Source: Burkholderiales bacterium 67-32
GTDB lineage: Bacteria > Pseudomonadota > Gammaproteobacteria > Burkholderiales > Burkholderiaceae_B
Assembly (NCBI GenBank): GCA_001898625.1
Contig: MKUP01000010.1
Span: 526,111-590,110 of the forward strand
Reading direction: 5' to 3'
Length of the DNA: 64,000 nucleotides
Shown here: positions 1-8,753 of the stretch, in pieces
Layout of the letters: each line of letters begins with the position of its first letter
How positions within the stretch are numbered: the first letter of the stretch is position 1
Made by a program: the position numbers and the translations under genes
The notes under the pieces: generated by a model
The model's input: the letters and a program-made list of their open reading frames with translations, nothing else
Told to the model about the DNA's origin: nothing
The model's database searches: none

Positions 1-927
1 ATAGGTATGCACGTCGACGCGTTCGATGTCTCGCGCGGCCAGCGGTCCGTCGTTCCAGATGGCCTGGATGGCGTCGATGGCCGGCTGGGCATGGCGGCAG
101 GCGGGGATGGGCTTGAAATACACGCCGTCCAGCGTCTCGCCGCGCCAGGTTTCCGGATCCTGCCCGAGCCCCCGGCTGCGCAGCACGTCCAGGACGCCCG
201 GGTCGGCACCGCCCTCGAAGATGCGGTCGCCCGACCCCAGGCCGGCGCGCGCCAGCTTCACCGACTCGATGGCGCAGCGCGCCGCCAGGCCGCCATGCAG
301 CGGCACCGCCGAACCGTGCTCGGTCAGGCCGCGCAGCGCCGCCGCGGGAAACGAGAAAGCCGCGTTGCCCAGCGCGCGCGCCAGGGTGCTCTCGTCCAGC
401 TCCAGCAGGCGTCCCAGCGCCGCGGTCGCGCCGATCGCGCCCGTGCACGAGGTCGGCGCCAGCCCGGCCAGCGTCAGGGCGGGATGGGCGCTGGCCGCCA
501 ATCGGTTCGCGACTTCGTAGCCGACCGCGATGGCCATGTGGACCGATGCCATCGCCCGGCCCTCGCGTATGCACCAGACGGCGGAAATGATGCTGTTGCT
601 GGGATGGTTGCCGCCATTGCCGTAGCCGTCGTGCGATTGCAGCAGCGAACCCATGGTGCTCATCGCGATGGCCGCCGACTCCGGGCCAAGGCCGGCCGGC
701 GCGCCGGGAATCCGCACCGCGCCGGGCTGCGCCAGCACGAAAGCCGATTCGGCCTCGGGCAGGCAGGATCCTGCCAGCACGCAGCCCAGGAAGTCCGCCA
801 GGATCAGCGCGACCTTCTCGCGCCGGGCCGGCGACAGGTCCGCGCGCCGCAGGCCCAGTGCGAACGCCGCCAGGCGCCGCGCCAGCGGCCGGCTTTCCCG
901 GCCGGCATCCGGCGGGCGGGCCGTCAT
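1..927 (-). CDS. MmgE/PrpD family protein, 3' end outside the window
   Basis: The reverse strand is open from an ATG at 927 to the window edge, giving 309 codons without a stop. The translation starts MTARPPDAGRESRPLARRLA and contains features typical of the MmgE/PrpD (2-methylcitrate dehydratase-like) family: an N-terminal helical region, an LADFLGCVLAG stretch, an SHDGYGNGGNHPSNSIISA stretch, and a later LGNAAFSFPAAALRGLTEHG segment. Its ATG overlaps the TGA of the acyl-CoA dehydrogenase gene (ATGA at 924-927), so the two are probably translationally coupled. The family includes 2-methylcitrate dehydratase and cis-aconitate decarboxylase, but the substrate cannot be read from this fragment. 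With an acyl-CoA dehydrogenase beside it, a small organic-acid catabolic role is the best inference. Confidence 0.8.
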   Translation of the reverse strand, partial: MTARPPDAGRESRPLARRLAAFALGLRRADLSPARREKVALILADFLGCVLAGSCLPEAESAFVLAQPGAVRIPGAPAGLGPESAAIAMSTMGSLLQSHDGYGNGGNHPSNSIISAVWCIREGRAMASVHMAIAVGYEVANRLAASAHPALTLAGLAPTSCTGAIGATAALGRLLELDESTLARALGNAAFSFPAAALRGLTEHGSAVPLHGGLAARCAIESVKLARAGLGSGDRIFEGGADPGVLDVLRSRGLGQDPETWRGETLDGVYFKPIPACRHAQPAIDAIQAIWNDGPLAARDIERVDVHTY

Positions 928-2066
928 TTCAGCAATGCCCGCGCGATCAGCATGCGCTGGATCTCGGACGCGCCTTCGCCGATGCGGTAGTGCCGCACGT
1001 CGCGATAGAAGCGCTCGACCGGCACGCCCCGGATCAGGCCCGAGCCGCCCAGTATCTGCACCGTCCGGTCGGCCACCCGCCCCACCATCTCGGAGCAGAA
1101 CAGCTTGACCATGCTGGTGGCCGTGCCCGCGTCCTGGCCGGCATCGATACGCCGCATGGTGTCGTAGGCCAGCGATCGCGCCAGCGCCAGTTCGGTGGCG
1201 GAATCCGCCAGCATCCATTGGATGGCCTGCCTGTCGGCCAGCGGCTGGCCGAAGGTGACCCGGGTCTTGGCGTAGGCCACGGCTTCTTCCAATAGCCGGT
1301 CGGCCGTGCCTATGCACGCGGCCGACACTCCCATGCGGCCGCTGGCCAGCGACCCCATGGCGATGCCGAATCCGCCGCCGACTTCGCCCAGCACCGCTTC
1401 GTCGGGCACGAAACAGTCGTCGAAGCGGATCTCGGCCAGTTCGATGGGATCGGAACCGATGGTTTTGTCCACCCTCGCGATGTGCATGCCCGGCGTGCCC
1501 TGGTCCACCAGGAAGGCCGTGATGCCGCCCCGCGCACGCCGCGCCGTATCGGTCACGGCCAGCACCATGACCACCTGCGCGCGATGTGCGGCGCTGATGA
1601 ACTGCTTGAGCCCGTTGATCACCCAGCCCCCCGCCGTTTTCTCCGCCGTGGTGCGCAAGGCGGCCGCATCCGACCCCGCCTCGGGCTCGGTCAGCGCGAA
1701 GCTGCCCAGCCATTCGCCGCTGGCCAGCCGGGCGACGTATTTGTCGCGCTGCGCCGGCGTGCCATGGCGCGCGATGCCGATCGGCGTCAGGCCGCTGGTG
1801 CAATCGAGCATGACCGTGAAAACGCGGTGCGAGCGCGCCACTTCCTCCATCACCAGGCAATACGTGGCCAGGTCGAATCCCCCTCCGCCGTATTCGGCCG
1901 GCAGGCGCATGCCCAGGTAGCCCTGCTGGCGCATCTCGGCCAGCGCGGAAGGCGCCACCTGGCCGTCCTGGTCCATCTGGCGGGCCAGGGGCTCCAGACG
2001 TTCGTTGACGAAGCGGCGGATGGCGGAACGCATTTCGGCCAGCTCCGGCGTGCAATCTTGCTGCAT
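924..2066 (-). CDS. acyl-CoA dehydrogenase
   Basis: A flavoprotein of about 380 residues, the usual length for acyl-CoA dehydrogenases, which oxidise acyl-CoA thioesters to 2-enoyl-CoA using FAD. Visible family marks are the FAD-binding LTEPEAGSDAAALRTTA stretch in the middle and the C-terminal RIGEGASEIQRMLIARALLK, where the Glu of GEGAS sits at the position of the usual catalytic base. I prefer the ATG at 2066 (MQQDCTPELAEM); a GTG at 2084 would add six residues but lies inside the upstream dyad. It is divergent from an IclR regulator and overlaps the downstream MmgE/PrpD gene by 4 bases. The substrate is unknown. Confidence 0.9.
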   Translation of the reverse strand: MQQDCTPELAEMRSAIRRFVNERLEPLARQMDQDGQVAPSALAEMRQQGYLGMRLPAEYGGGGFDLATYCLVMEEVARSHRVFTVMLDCTSGLTPIGIARHGTPAQRDKYVARLASGEWLGSFALTEPEAGSDAAALRTTAEKTAGGWVINGLKQFISAAHRAQVVMVLAVTDTARRARGGITAFLVDQGTPGMHIARVDKTIGSDPIELAEIRFDDCFVPDEAVLGEVGGGFGIAMGSLASGRMGVSAACIGTADRLLEEAVAYAKTRVTFGQPLADRQAIQWMLADSATELALARSLAYDTMRRIDAGQDAGTATSMVKLFCSEMVGRVADRTVQILGGSGLIRGVPVERFYRDVRHYRIGEGASEIQRMLIARALLK

Positions 2067-2077
2067 GGGACTTGAAT

Positions 2078-2114
2078 AATTCACTATATGAATTGATAAT
2101 TCGTTTTATGAATT
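2078..2114. promoter_or_regulatory. two dyads between acyl-CoA dehydrogenase and iclR
   Basis: An AT-rich island in a GC-rich context. A perfect dyad AATTCA-N5-TGAATT lies at 2078-2094. A second copy, AATTCG-N5-TGAATT (one arm mismatch), lies at 2098-2114, exactly 20 bp further on, so both would face the same side of the helix. The location between divergent genes, with one being an IclR regulator, makes this the likely operator. It covers the alternative GTG start at 2084, which argues for the shorter dehydrogenase. Confidence 0.6.
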
Positions 2115-2158
2115 TATTTTGGGCTTCACCTTGAAGGGTGTCAAGGCCCGCCTGAGCC

Positions 2159-2923
2159 ATGAAAGAAACCGATCCGCTGTTCGTCACCGCGCTGGCCCGA
2201 GGCCTGGAAATCCTGCGCTGCTTCACCCCCGCGCGCGGCGAATTGGGCACCACGGAAATCGCCCGGCTGACCGGACTGCCACAGCCGACCGTCTGGCGGC
2301 TGTGCAAGACGCTGGCGGCGCTGGGCTATCTGGTGCCCACCGCCAACGACAAGCTGCGCGTGGGCGCGGCCGCCCTGCTGCTGGGCTATGCCGTGGTCGC
2401 GCAGACAGGGATCAACGACTATGCCGTGCCGCTGATGAAGGCCGCCGCCGATGCGCTGGGCACCACGGTGCTGCTGGCCGAGCGGCACGAGGCCAGCATG
2501 GTGGTCATCCAACGCTGCGAACCGGTCCAGGTGCGACGCGTGATGCTGCACATCGGCTCCACCGTGGGCCTGACCGATTCATCGTTGGGATTGGCGTACC
2601 TGGCGGCCCAGCCTCCGGCCGAGCGCGAACGCATCGTCGCCGGCTTGCAGGCGGACGGGCGATGGGATGCCGGCCATGCCCCCGGCCGGCTGCGGGCGGC
2701 GCTGGACGACTACGAACGCCACGGTGCCGTGCTCATGCGCTATCCGCAGGAGCACTTCACCGCCATCGGCGTGCCGGTCCAGCCCGCCGACCGCCACCGC
2801 ACGCTGGCGCTGACCTGCGGCGCCTCGGACGCCCTGTTCACCGACGCCCACGTCGCCGCCACCGTCGCGCCCACGCTCAAGCGCCTGGCGGCGGAAATCG
2901 CCCCGCTGCTGATAAAGCGATAA
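2159..2923 (+). CDS. IclR family transcriptional regulator
   Basis: A 254-residue protein of standard IclR length. An N-terminal winged helix-turn-helix (about residues 7-65, with TTEIARLTGLPQPTVWRLCK as the recognition region) is followed by a C-terminal effector-binding domain with the IGSTVGLTDSSLGLAYLA and AIGVPV segments. It is divergent from the acyl-CoA dehydrogenase-MmgE/PrpD pair and probably controls it and itself through the tandem dyads in the 92-bp gap. It ends 7 bp before rimO, which converges on it. The effector is unknown. Confidence 0.9.
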   Translation: MKETDPLFVTALARGLEILRCFTPARGELGTTEIARLTGLPQPTVWRLCKTLAALGYLVPTANDKLRVGAAALLLGYAVVAQTGINDYAVPLMKAAADALGTTVLLAERHEASMVVIQRCEPVQVRRVMLHIGSTVGLTDSSLGLAYLAAQPPAERERIVAGLQADGRWDAGHAPGRLRAALDDYERHGAVLMRYPQEHFTAIGVPVQPADRHRTLALTCGASDALFTDAHVAATVAPTLKRLAAEIAPLLIKR

Positions 2924-2930
2924 ACCGGGG

Positions 2931-4316
2931 CTACCCTACACTTCCCCAGAGGTCGTGGTCGTCGGAGCGGGCGATGCGGACGGAAATGATGTCGCCCACC
3001 TTGTAGCGCTTCCAGGGCTTGTCCACCGGCGCCACATAGACCTTGCCGTCGATGTCGGGCGCATCACCCATGGAGCGGGCGATGCCGCCTTCGGGGCCCA
3101 CCTCGTCGACCACGCACTTGAGGACCTTGCCGACGCGGCGCGCCAGGCGCTTGCGGGACACCGCCTCCTGGACCTGCATGAAACGGGCCTGGCGCTCCTG
3201 CCGGACTTCGTCGGGCACGGGATCGGGCAGCTCGTTGGCCGCCGCGCCTTCCACCGGCGAATAGGCGAAACAGCCCACGCGGTCGAGCTCGGCCTCGCGC
3301 AGGAAGTCCAGCATTTCCTCGAACTCGGCCTCGGTCTCGCCGGGGAAGCCGGCGATGAAGGTGCTGCGTATCGTCAGGTCCGGACAGATCGCGCGCCAGG
3401 CGCGGATGCGGTCCAGGTTGCGCTCGGACGAGGCCGGACGCTTCATCAGCTTCAGAATGCGCTGGCTGGCGTGCTGGAACGGCACGTCCAGGTACGGCAG
3501 CACGCGGCCGCCGTTCTCATGGACCTCGTTCATCAGCGGCAGGACTTCGTCCACGTGCGGATAGGGATACACGTAGTGCAGGCGGATCCAGGCGCCCAGC
3601 TTGGACAGCTCGCGCACCAGTTCTGTCATCCGGGTGCGCACGGCGCGGCCGTCGACGAAGCCCGTGCGGTACTTCACGTCCACGCCGTAGGCGCTGGTGT
3701 CCTGCGAGATGACCAGGATTTCCTTGACGCCGGCCTTGACCAGGTTCTCGGCCTCGCGCATGACCTCGTGGATGGGCCGCGACACCAGGTCGCCGCGCAT
3801 GGACGGGATGATGCAGAAGCTGCAGCGATGGTTGCAACCCTCGGATATCTTCAGGTAGGCGTAATGCTTGGGCGTCAGGCGCACGCCCTGCGGCGGCACG
3901 AGGTCGCTGAAGGGGTCGTGGGGCTTGGGCAGGTACTGGTGCACCGCCTGCATGACCTCGTGGGTCGCGTGCGGCCCAGTCACGGCCAGGACCTTGGGAT
4001 GCATCTTCTGCACCACGCCCTCGCCGTCGGACTCCTTCTTGGCGCCCAGGCAGCCGGTCACGATGACCTTGCCGTTGGCCTGCAAGGCCTCGCCTATGGT
4101 GTCCAGGCTTTCCTTGACCGCATCGTCGATGAAGCCACAGGTATTGACGATGACCAGGTCCGCGTCCTCGTAGGTCTTGGAGGTTTCGTAGCCTTCGGCG
4201 CGCAGCTGGGTCAGGATCTGCTCGGAATCCGAGGCCGCCTTCGGACAGCCCAGGCTGGCGAAGGCCACGCGGGGAGTGGCGGTGTTGGTCGGGGAATCGG
4301 ATGAATGAATGGACAT
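2931..4316 (-). CDS. rimO: ribosomal protein S12 methylthiotransferase RimO
   Basis: A radical-SAM enzyme that adds a methylthio group to a conserved aspartate of ribosomal protein S12. The 461-residue product has the full family layout: an N-terminal UPF0004 domain with three cluster cysteines (C24, C60, C89), a radical SAM domain with CNHRCSFC (C161, C165, C168), and a C-terminal TRAM domain (from about residue 390). The conserved [12 protein letters not shown] start separates it from the related tRNA enzyme MiaB. I use the ATG at 4316; a GTG at 4325 would add three residues. Confidence 0.95.
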   Translation of the reverse strand: MSIHSSDSPTNTATPRVAFASLGCPKAASDSEQILTQLRAEGYETSKTYEDADLVIVNTCGFIDDAVKESLDTIGEALQANGKVIVTGCLGAKKESDGEGVVQKMHPKVLAVTGPHATHEVMQAVHQYLPKPHDPFSDLVPPQGVRLTPKHYAYLKISEGCNHRCSFCIIPSMRGDLVSRPIHEVMREAENLVKAGVKEILVISQDTSAYGVDVKYRTGFVDGRAVRTRMTELVRELSKLGAWIRLHYVYPYPHVDEVLPLMNEVHENGGRVLPYLDVPFQHASQRILKLMKRPASSERNLDRIRAWRAICPDLTIRSTFIAGFPGETEAEFEEMLDFLREAELDRVGCFAYSPVEGAAANELPDPVPDEVRQERQARFMQVQEAVSRKRLARRVGKVLKCVVDEVGPEGGIARSMGDAPDIDGKVYVAPVDKPWKRYKVGDIISVRIARSDDHDLWGSVG

Positions 4317-4398
4317 CGGGCGCACCGCGAGCGCGACTCGCGGCCGGAATTAGCGGAATGGGGGCATTTTACCGGGTTACGGCAAGCCCGCCCCCGCT

Positions 4399-4965
4399 CT
4401 ACTTGCGCTCGTCGTCCTTGGACGCGGAGGTGAAGGGAAAAGTGGTGAACATGGACCGGGTCTGGTTCTGCATCTGGTCCTGCATCTGCACGAACAGGTT
4501 CTTGCTCTGCTCGATGTAGTTGCTCATCATGCTCTGGATCATCGGCGTCTGGACGTTCATGAACTGCGTCCAGGCCTCGGGGCCGAACTGGCCGCCGTAC
4601 AGCCCCTTGGACTGCTCGCCCAGCTTGTTCTGGATCTCCATGAAGGCCTGGATGTTCTTCTCCAGGTACGACCCCATGATGCCCTGCATCGCATGGCCGT
4701 AGAAACGGATGATCTGGGCCAGCATGGTCGACGTGAACATGGGCGCGCCGGCGGTTTCCTCTTCCAGGATGATCTGCAGCAGGATGCTGCGGGTCAGGTC
4801 CTCGCCGGACTTGGCATCGACGACCTCGAAGGTCTCGTTGTCCAGCACGAGCTGCTTGACGTCGGCCAAGGTGATGTAGGTGCTGGTCTGCGTATCGTAT
4901 AACCGGCGATTGGGATATTTTTTTATCAACCGCAATGCGTTGCCGGCTCCAGCTTGCTGCGCCAT
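4399..4965 (-). CDS. phaR: polyhydroxyalkanoate synthesis repressor PhaR
   Basis: A 188-residue regulator of PHA storage. The N-terminal PHB/PHA accumulation regulator DNA-binding domain begins LIKKYPNRRLYDTQTSTYI. A central helical region (GAPMFTSTMLAQIIRFYG) and a Gln/Met-rich tail follow. In related bacteria PhaR binds PHA granules and represses phasin genes and itself. The start is the ATG at 4965, preceded by a GGGGG ribosome-binding site 5 nt away; a TTG at 4977 is also in frame. It lies downstream of phaC-phaB on the same strand, a common order in betaproteobacteria. Confidence 0.95.
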   Translation of the reverse strand: MAQQAGAGNALRLIKKYPNRRLYDTQTSTYITLADVKQLVLDNETFEVVDAKSGEDLTRSILLQIILEEETAGAPMFTSTMLAQIIRFYGHAMQGIMGSYLEKNIQAFMEIQNKLGEQSKGLYGGQFGPEAWTQFMNVQTPMIQSMMSNYIEQSKNLFVQMQDQMQNQTRSMFTTFPFTSASKDDERK

Positions 4966-5071
4966 GCTTGCCCCCAACTTAGATTTGTATGAAACCGGTG
5001 CGGTCCGCCGACCGCACCAGCCATCAAGTTTAGTCCAACCCGGCGTGGAACGCCTCGGGCCGGATGGGGGC

Positions 5072-5809
5072 TTACCCCATGTGCAGGCCGCCGTTCAGCG
5101 AGAAATCCGCGCCGGTGGAGAATCCCGCGTCGTCGGAAGCCAGCCAGGTCACGATGGATCCGATCTCGTCCGGGGTGCCCAGACGCTTCACCGGAATGGT
5201 GTCGACGATGGTCTGGAGCACGTCGGGACGGATGGCGCGCACCATGTCGGTACCGATGTAGCCGGGCGAAACCGTGTTGACCGTCACCCCCTTGGAGGCC
5301 ACTTCCTGCGCCAGCGCCATCGTAAAGCCGTGGATGCCGGCCTTGGCCGTGGAATAGTTGGTCTGGCCGAACTGCCCCTTCTGGCCGTTGACCGAACTGA
5401 TGTTGATGATGCGCCCCCACTTGCGTTCGGTCATGTCGCCGATGACCTGCTTGGTGACGTTGAAGAGGCTGTTGAGGTTGGTGTCGATGACGGCTCGCCA
5501 GTCCTCCAGCGTCATCTTGCGGAAGACGCCGTCGCGGGTGATGCCCGCGTTGTTGACCAGCACGTCGACCGGCCCGAACTCCTCGCGCACCTTGGCGAAC
5601 GCGGCCACGGTGGAATCCCAGTCCGCCACGTTGCCCACGGAGGCGTGGAACGTATAGCCGAGCGCCGATTGTTCGTTCAGCCACTGCTGAGAATCGCGAT
5701 TGGGCCCGCAGCCGGCGATGACGGTGAGCCCCGCCTTGGCCAGCCGCTGGCAGATGACGGTGCCTATGCCGCCCATGCCGCCCGTCACGTACGCTATCTT
5801 TCCGCTCAT
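5072..5809 (-). CDS. phaB: acetoacetyl-CoA reductase PhaB
   Basis: A 245-residue short-chain dehydrogenase that reduces acetoacetyl-CoA to (R)-3-hydroxybutyryl-CoA with NADPH, the monomer for PHB. It has the nucleotide-binding TGGMGGIG near the N-terminus, the NNAGITRD stretch, the active-site Ser region INISSVNGQKGQFGQTNYS, and the YxxxK pair (YSTAK). The high similarity in kind to phaB products, together with its position between phaC and phaR, makes the assignment firm. A clear AAGGAGG ribosome-binding site precedes the ATG. Confidence 0.95.
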   Translation of the reverse strand: MSGKIAYVTGGMGGIGTVICQRLAKAGLTVIAGCGPNRDSQQWLNEQSALGYTFHASVGNVADWDSTVAAFAKVREEFGPVDVLVNNAGITRDGVFRKMTLEDWRAVIDTNLNSLFNVTKQVIGDMTERKWGRIINISSVNGQKGQFGQTNYSTAKAGIHGFTMALAQEVASKGVTVNTVSPGYIGTDMVRAIRPDVLQTIVDTIPVKRLGTPDEIGSIVTWLASDDAGFSTGADFSLNGGLHMG

Positions 5810-5873
5810 GATGCCTCCTTATGAAACGGCGGAACCCACCGCCGCTTGACCCGCAGAATACGCATGTCTCCTG

Positions 5874-7586
5874 TCATGCCGCCCTGGCCCGCACGTACTT
5901 GCCCGGTGCGGGTTCGATGACGGGATGATCGGCGCTGCCCAGCGCGCCCGGCGCCTTCCCCTGGCGCCCTCCGTGCTCCTTGATCCAGGTTGCCCAGTCG
6001 TTCCACCAACTGCCCGCCACTTCACGCGCGCCGCCCATCCAGGCGGCGGCGTCGGCCGGCAGCTTGTCGTCCTCACGCACCCAGTAGCTGCGCCGGTTGC
6101 GCGAGGCCGGATTGATGACGCCGGCGATATGGCCCGAGGCCCCCAGCACGAAGCGCATCTGCCCGCGCAGCAGCGCGGTCGACGCATAGGCCGAGGTCCA
6201 GGGCACGATGTGGTCCTCGCGCGAGCCGTATACGTAGGCCGGCATGTCGAGCGTGCTCAGGTCCAGTCCCACCCCGCAGGCGCGCACCTTGCCGGGCACC
6301 CGCAGGTTGTTCTCGAGATAGGTGTTGCGCAGGTACCAGGCGTAGAACGGCCCCGGCAGGTTGGTGCTGTCGGCGTTCCAGTACAGGAGGTCGAAGGCCG
6401 ACGGCGCCTGGCCCTTCAGATAGTTGTTGACGACGTAGTTCCAGACCAGGTCGTTGGGGCGCAGGAAGGCGAAGGTGGTGGCCAGTTCGCGCGCCGCCAG
6501 CACGCCGCCGGCGGCGAACTGCTGTTCGCGCAGCAACACCTGGGCTTCGTCGATGAACACGTCGAGCACGCCGGTGTCGGCGAAATCCAGCAGCGTCGTC
6601 AGCAGCGTGAGCGAGGCCACCGGGTCCTGGCCGCGCGCCTTCGCCACCGCCAGCGCCGACGACAGCAGCGTGCCGCCCACGCAGAATCCCAGCGCATTGA
6701 TCTGCGGCTGCCGCGAGATGGACGAGACCGCGTCGATCGCCTCGAGCACGCCCTCCTGCAGGTAGGCGTCCCAGTCGGCATGCTGCACGCCGTCGGCGTC
6801 GGCCGACAGCGGGTTGCGCCACGACACCATGAAGACCTGCATGCCTTGCTCGAGCGCGAAACGCACGAAGGAATTGTGCGGCTGCAGGTCCAGGATGTAG
6901 AACTTGTTGATGCAGGGCGGCACGACCAGCAGCGGCCGCGCGTAGGTCCGGGGCCCGAGCGGCTTGTACTGGATGAGCTGGAACAGCCGGTTCTCGAACA
7001 CCACCGAACCTTCGGTGGTGGCCAGGTTGCGCCCGATCTCGAACGAGGATTCGTCGGTGTGGGAAATGCGTCCCTTCTGCAGGTCGGACATCAGATTGGC
7101 GATGCCCTGCTGCAGGCTTTCGCCGCCGGATTCGAGCAGGCGGCGCTGCGCGTCGGGATTGAACGCGAGGAAGTTCGACGGCGACATCGCCTCGACCCAT
7201 TGCATGGTGGCGAAGCGCAGCCGGTTCAGGACGTGTTCGGGCGCCTCGATGCTGTCGGCCATCTTGAGCATGGTGCGCGCGGACAGCAGATAGGCATGCG
7301 CCATGAAGGCATGGCCGGGGCTTGCGCCCCAGGCTTCACCGGCGAAGCGCTGATCGGACAGCGGCTCGAGCTCGCCGGCGCTGGCGGCCCGCCACAGCTC
7401 GGCCCATTCTTGCGCGAACTCCTGCTGGATCTCCAGCAGCTTCTCGGGGGCCATGGCGTGCCCGCCCGACAGGATGCGACTCGAAGGCGCCGACGACCCA
7501 GGCATGTCGACCTTCTGATCCAACATCTGCTGCCATGCTTCCAGCCACGCCAAGGGGTTCGTAGAATCCTGCCTGGACTGACTCAC
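5874..7586 (-). CDS. phaC: class I poly(R)-hydroxyalkanoic acid synthase PhaC
   Basis: PHA synthase polymerises hydroxyacyl-CoA into storage polyester. The 570-residue length fits class I. The lipase-like box GFCVGG holds the nucleophile C302. The expected partners are D458 (GSREDH) and H486 (GASGHIAG), with spacing like that of the Cupriavidus enzyme. Translation begins at a GTG (7586) with AAGG 7 nt upstream. It is the first gene of phaC-phaB-phaR. The usual thiolase gene phaA is not present here and must be supplied from elsewhere. Confidence 0.95.
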   Translation of the reverse strand: MSQSRQDSTNPLAWLEAWQQMLDQKVDMPGSSAPSSRILSGGHAMAPEKLLEIQQEFAQEWAELWRAASAGELEPLSDQRFAGEAWGASPGHAFMAHAYLLSARTMLKMADSIEAPEHVLNRLRFATMQWVEAMSPSNFLAFNPDAQRRLLESGGESLQQGIANLMSDLQKGRISHTDESSFEIGRNLATTEGSVVFENRLFQLIQYKPLGPRTYARPLLVVPPCINKFYILDLQPHNSFVRFALEQGMQVFMVSWRNPLSADADGVQHADWDAYLQEGVLEAIDAVSSISRQPQINALGFCVGGTLLSSALAVAKARGQDPVASLTLLTTLLDFADTGVLDVFIDEAQVLLREQQFAAGGVLAARELATTFAFLRPNDLVWNYVVNNYLKGQAPSAFDLLYWNADSTNLPGPFYAWYLRNTYLENNLRVPGKVRACGVGLDLSTLDMPAYVYGSREDHIVPWTSAYASTALLRGQMRFVLGASGHIAGVINPASRNRRSYWVREDDKLPADAAAWMGGAREVAGSWWNDWATWIKEHGGRQGKAPGALGSADHPVIEPAPGKYVRARAA

Positions 7587-7730
7587 TAGAACACCTTGTT
7601 GATTCGATTACGCTAGATGCCATAGTGCATAGCGCGCCTGCGGCTGTCAAATCGCGCAAGACCCGCGCCAATGCCGGCGCGGCGCGCCGATCGGACCGAC
7701 GTTTCATTCACATTTCACATTCGCCGACCC

Positions 7731-7955
7731 ATGCATTTTTCCTTCCTCGTCGCCATCGGCTGGCTTTACGTGACACTGCTGATGTCCCTGGCGCAGCCCA
7801 CGGTTCTGGCGGGTATCGCGACCCTGCTGTTCTACGGACTGCTGCCGGTCTCGATCCTGCTGTACATCTTCACCGCGCCCATGCGCAAGCGGCTGCGCCG
7901 CGCGCGCGAAGCGGCGCGCGACACCCCGGAAAACCCTGATCAAGAGAAACCCTGA
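7731..7955 (+). CDS. small two-helix membrane protein, function unknown
   Basis: A 74-residue protein beginning MHFSFLVAIGWLYVTLL. Two hydrophobic segments (about residues 2-20 and 27-47) are followed by a strongly basic tail (MRKRLRRAREAARD) and an acidic end, consistent with an inner-membrane protein with a cytoplasmic tail. It is divergent from phaC and not obviously part of an operon. I do not recognise the family. An upstream in-frame start would add a basic, non-membrane leader and seems less likely. Confidence 0.6.
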   Translation: MHFSFLVAIGWLYVTLLMSLAQPTVLAGIATLLFYGLLPVSILLYIFTAPMRKRLRRAREAARDTPENPDQEKP

Positions 7956-7994
7956 TGGGGATGGCGATCATGCGTCGCCCCGCGCGCCTGGCGG

Positions 7995-8753
7995 TCAGGG
8001 GGCGAGCCAGGCCAGCGTCGCGAAGCGTCCGGTGACGCCTTCCTTCCTGTAGGAGTAGAAGCGGTCGTTGCCGGCCACCGTGCAGAGATTGCTGCGCACG
8101 ACCACGGCCACGCCCGCCGCGCGCAGCCGCTGCTCGGCCAGCGCCGGCAGGTTGGCCAGCCACTTGGGCACGCCCGCCGCATCGCGGCCGCCCGTCGGAG
8201 CGAAAGCGTCCGCCGGCGGTTCGGCCGTGCGCGCGAAGGCGGCCCGGACCTCGTCGCCCACCTCGAACGCCGCCGGGCCGATGGCCGGTCCGATCCAGGC
8301 CCGCAAGTCCGTGCCCGGCGCCACAGCCATCGCCGCGACCGCGTTCTCGAGCACGCCGGCCGCCAGCCCGCGCCAGCCGGCATGGGCCACGGCCAGGACA
8401 CCGACGCCGGGAGCCGCGATCACGACCGGCAGGCAGTCGGCCGTCATGATGGCCAGCACCCTGCCCGGCGCGCGCGTGACGGCGGCGTCGGCCGGCGCGG
8501 GAGCCGTTTCGCGGTCGGCATCGGCCACCCGCGTGCCATGCACCTGCTCCAGCCACAGCGGATCCGACGGCAGCAGCGCGCGCAGGCGCGCGCGGTTCGC
8601 GACCACGGCCTCGGGCGCATCGCCCACATGGGCGCCCAGGTTGAACGAGGCGTACGGCCCCGTGCTGAAACCGCCGGCACGGGTCGTGGCGACGATGCGC
8701 AGCCCGGGCCAGTCCGGGCCTTCCTGCATCAACGGCGGCTGGGCGGCATTCAT
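7995..8753 (-). CDS. pgeF: purine nucleoside phosphorylase YfiH/PgeF family protein
   Basis: A 252-residue member of the YfiH (formerly multicopper polyphenol oxidase/laccase) family, linked to purine nucleoside phosphorylysis or deamination and to peptidoglycan-editing fidelity. The three family metal ligands are visible in WLEQVHGTRV (His), MTADCLPV (Cys) and AVAHAGWRGLAAGVLE (His). Its ATG overlaps the rluD stop codon by 4 bases (8750-8753), the conserved rluD-yfiH arrangement. Confidence 0.9.
   Translation of the reverse strand: MNAAQPPLMQEGPDWPGLRIVATTRAGGFSTGPYASFNLGAHVGDAPEAVVANRARLRALLPSDPLWLEQVHGTRVADADRETAPAPADAAVTRAPGRVLAIMTADCLPVVIAAPGVGVLAVAHAGWRGLAAGVLENAVAAMAVAPGTDLRAWIGPAIGPAAFEVGDEVRAAFARTAEPPADAFAPTGGRDAAGVPKWLANLPALAEQRLRAAGVAVVVRSNLCTVAGNDRFYSYRKEGVTGRFATLAWLAP

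Noticed and set aside
2955..4304. Plus-strand open frame of about 450 codons opposite rimO
   Set aside because: No domain signature, and the His/Val/Gly-rich composition is that of an antisense shadow; rimO has all catalytic motifs.
4340..4398. Terminator for phaR or rimO in the short gap between them
   Set aside because: G- and C-tracts could pair, but there is no T-run and the stem is irregular.
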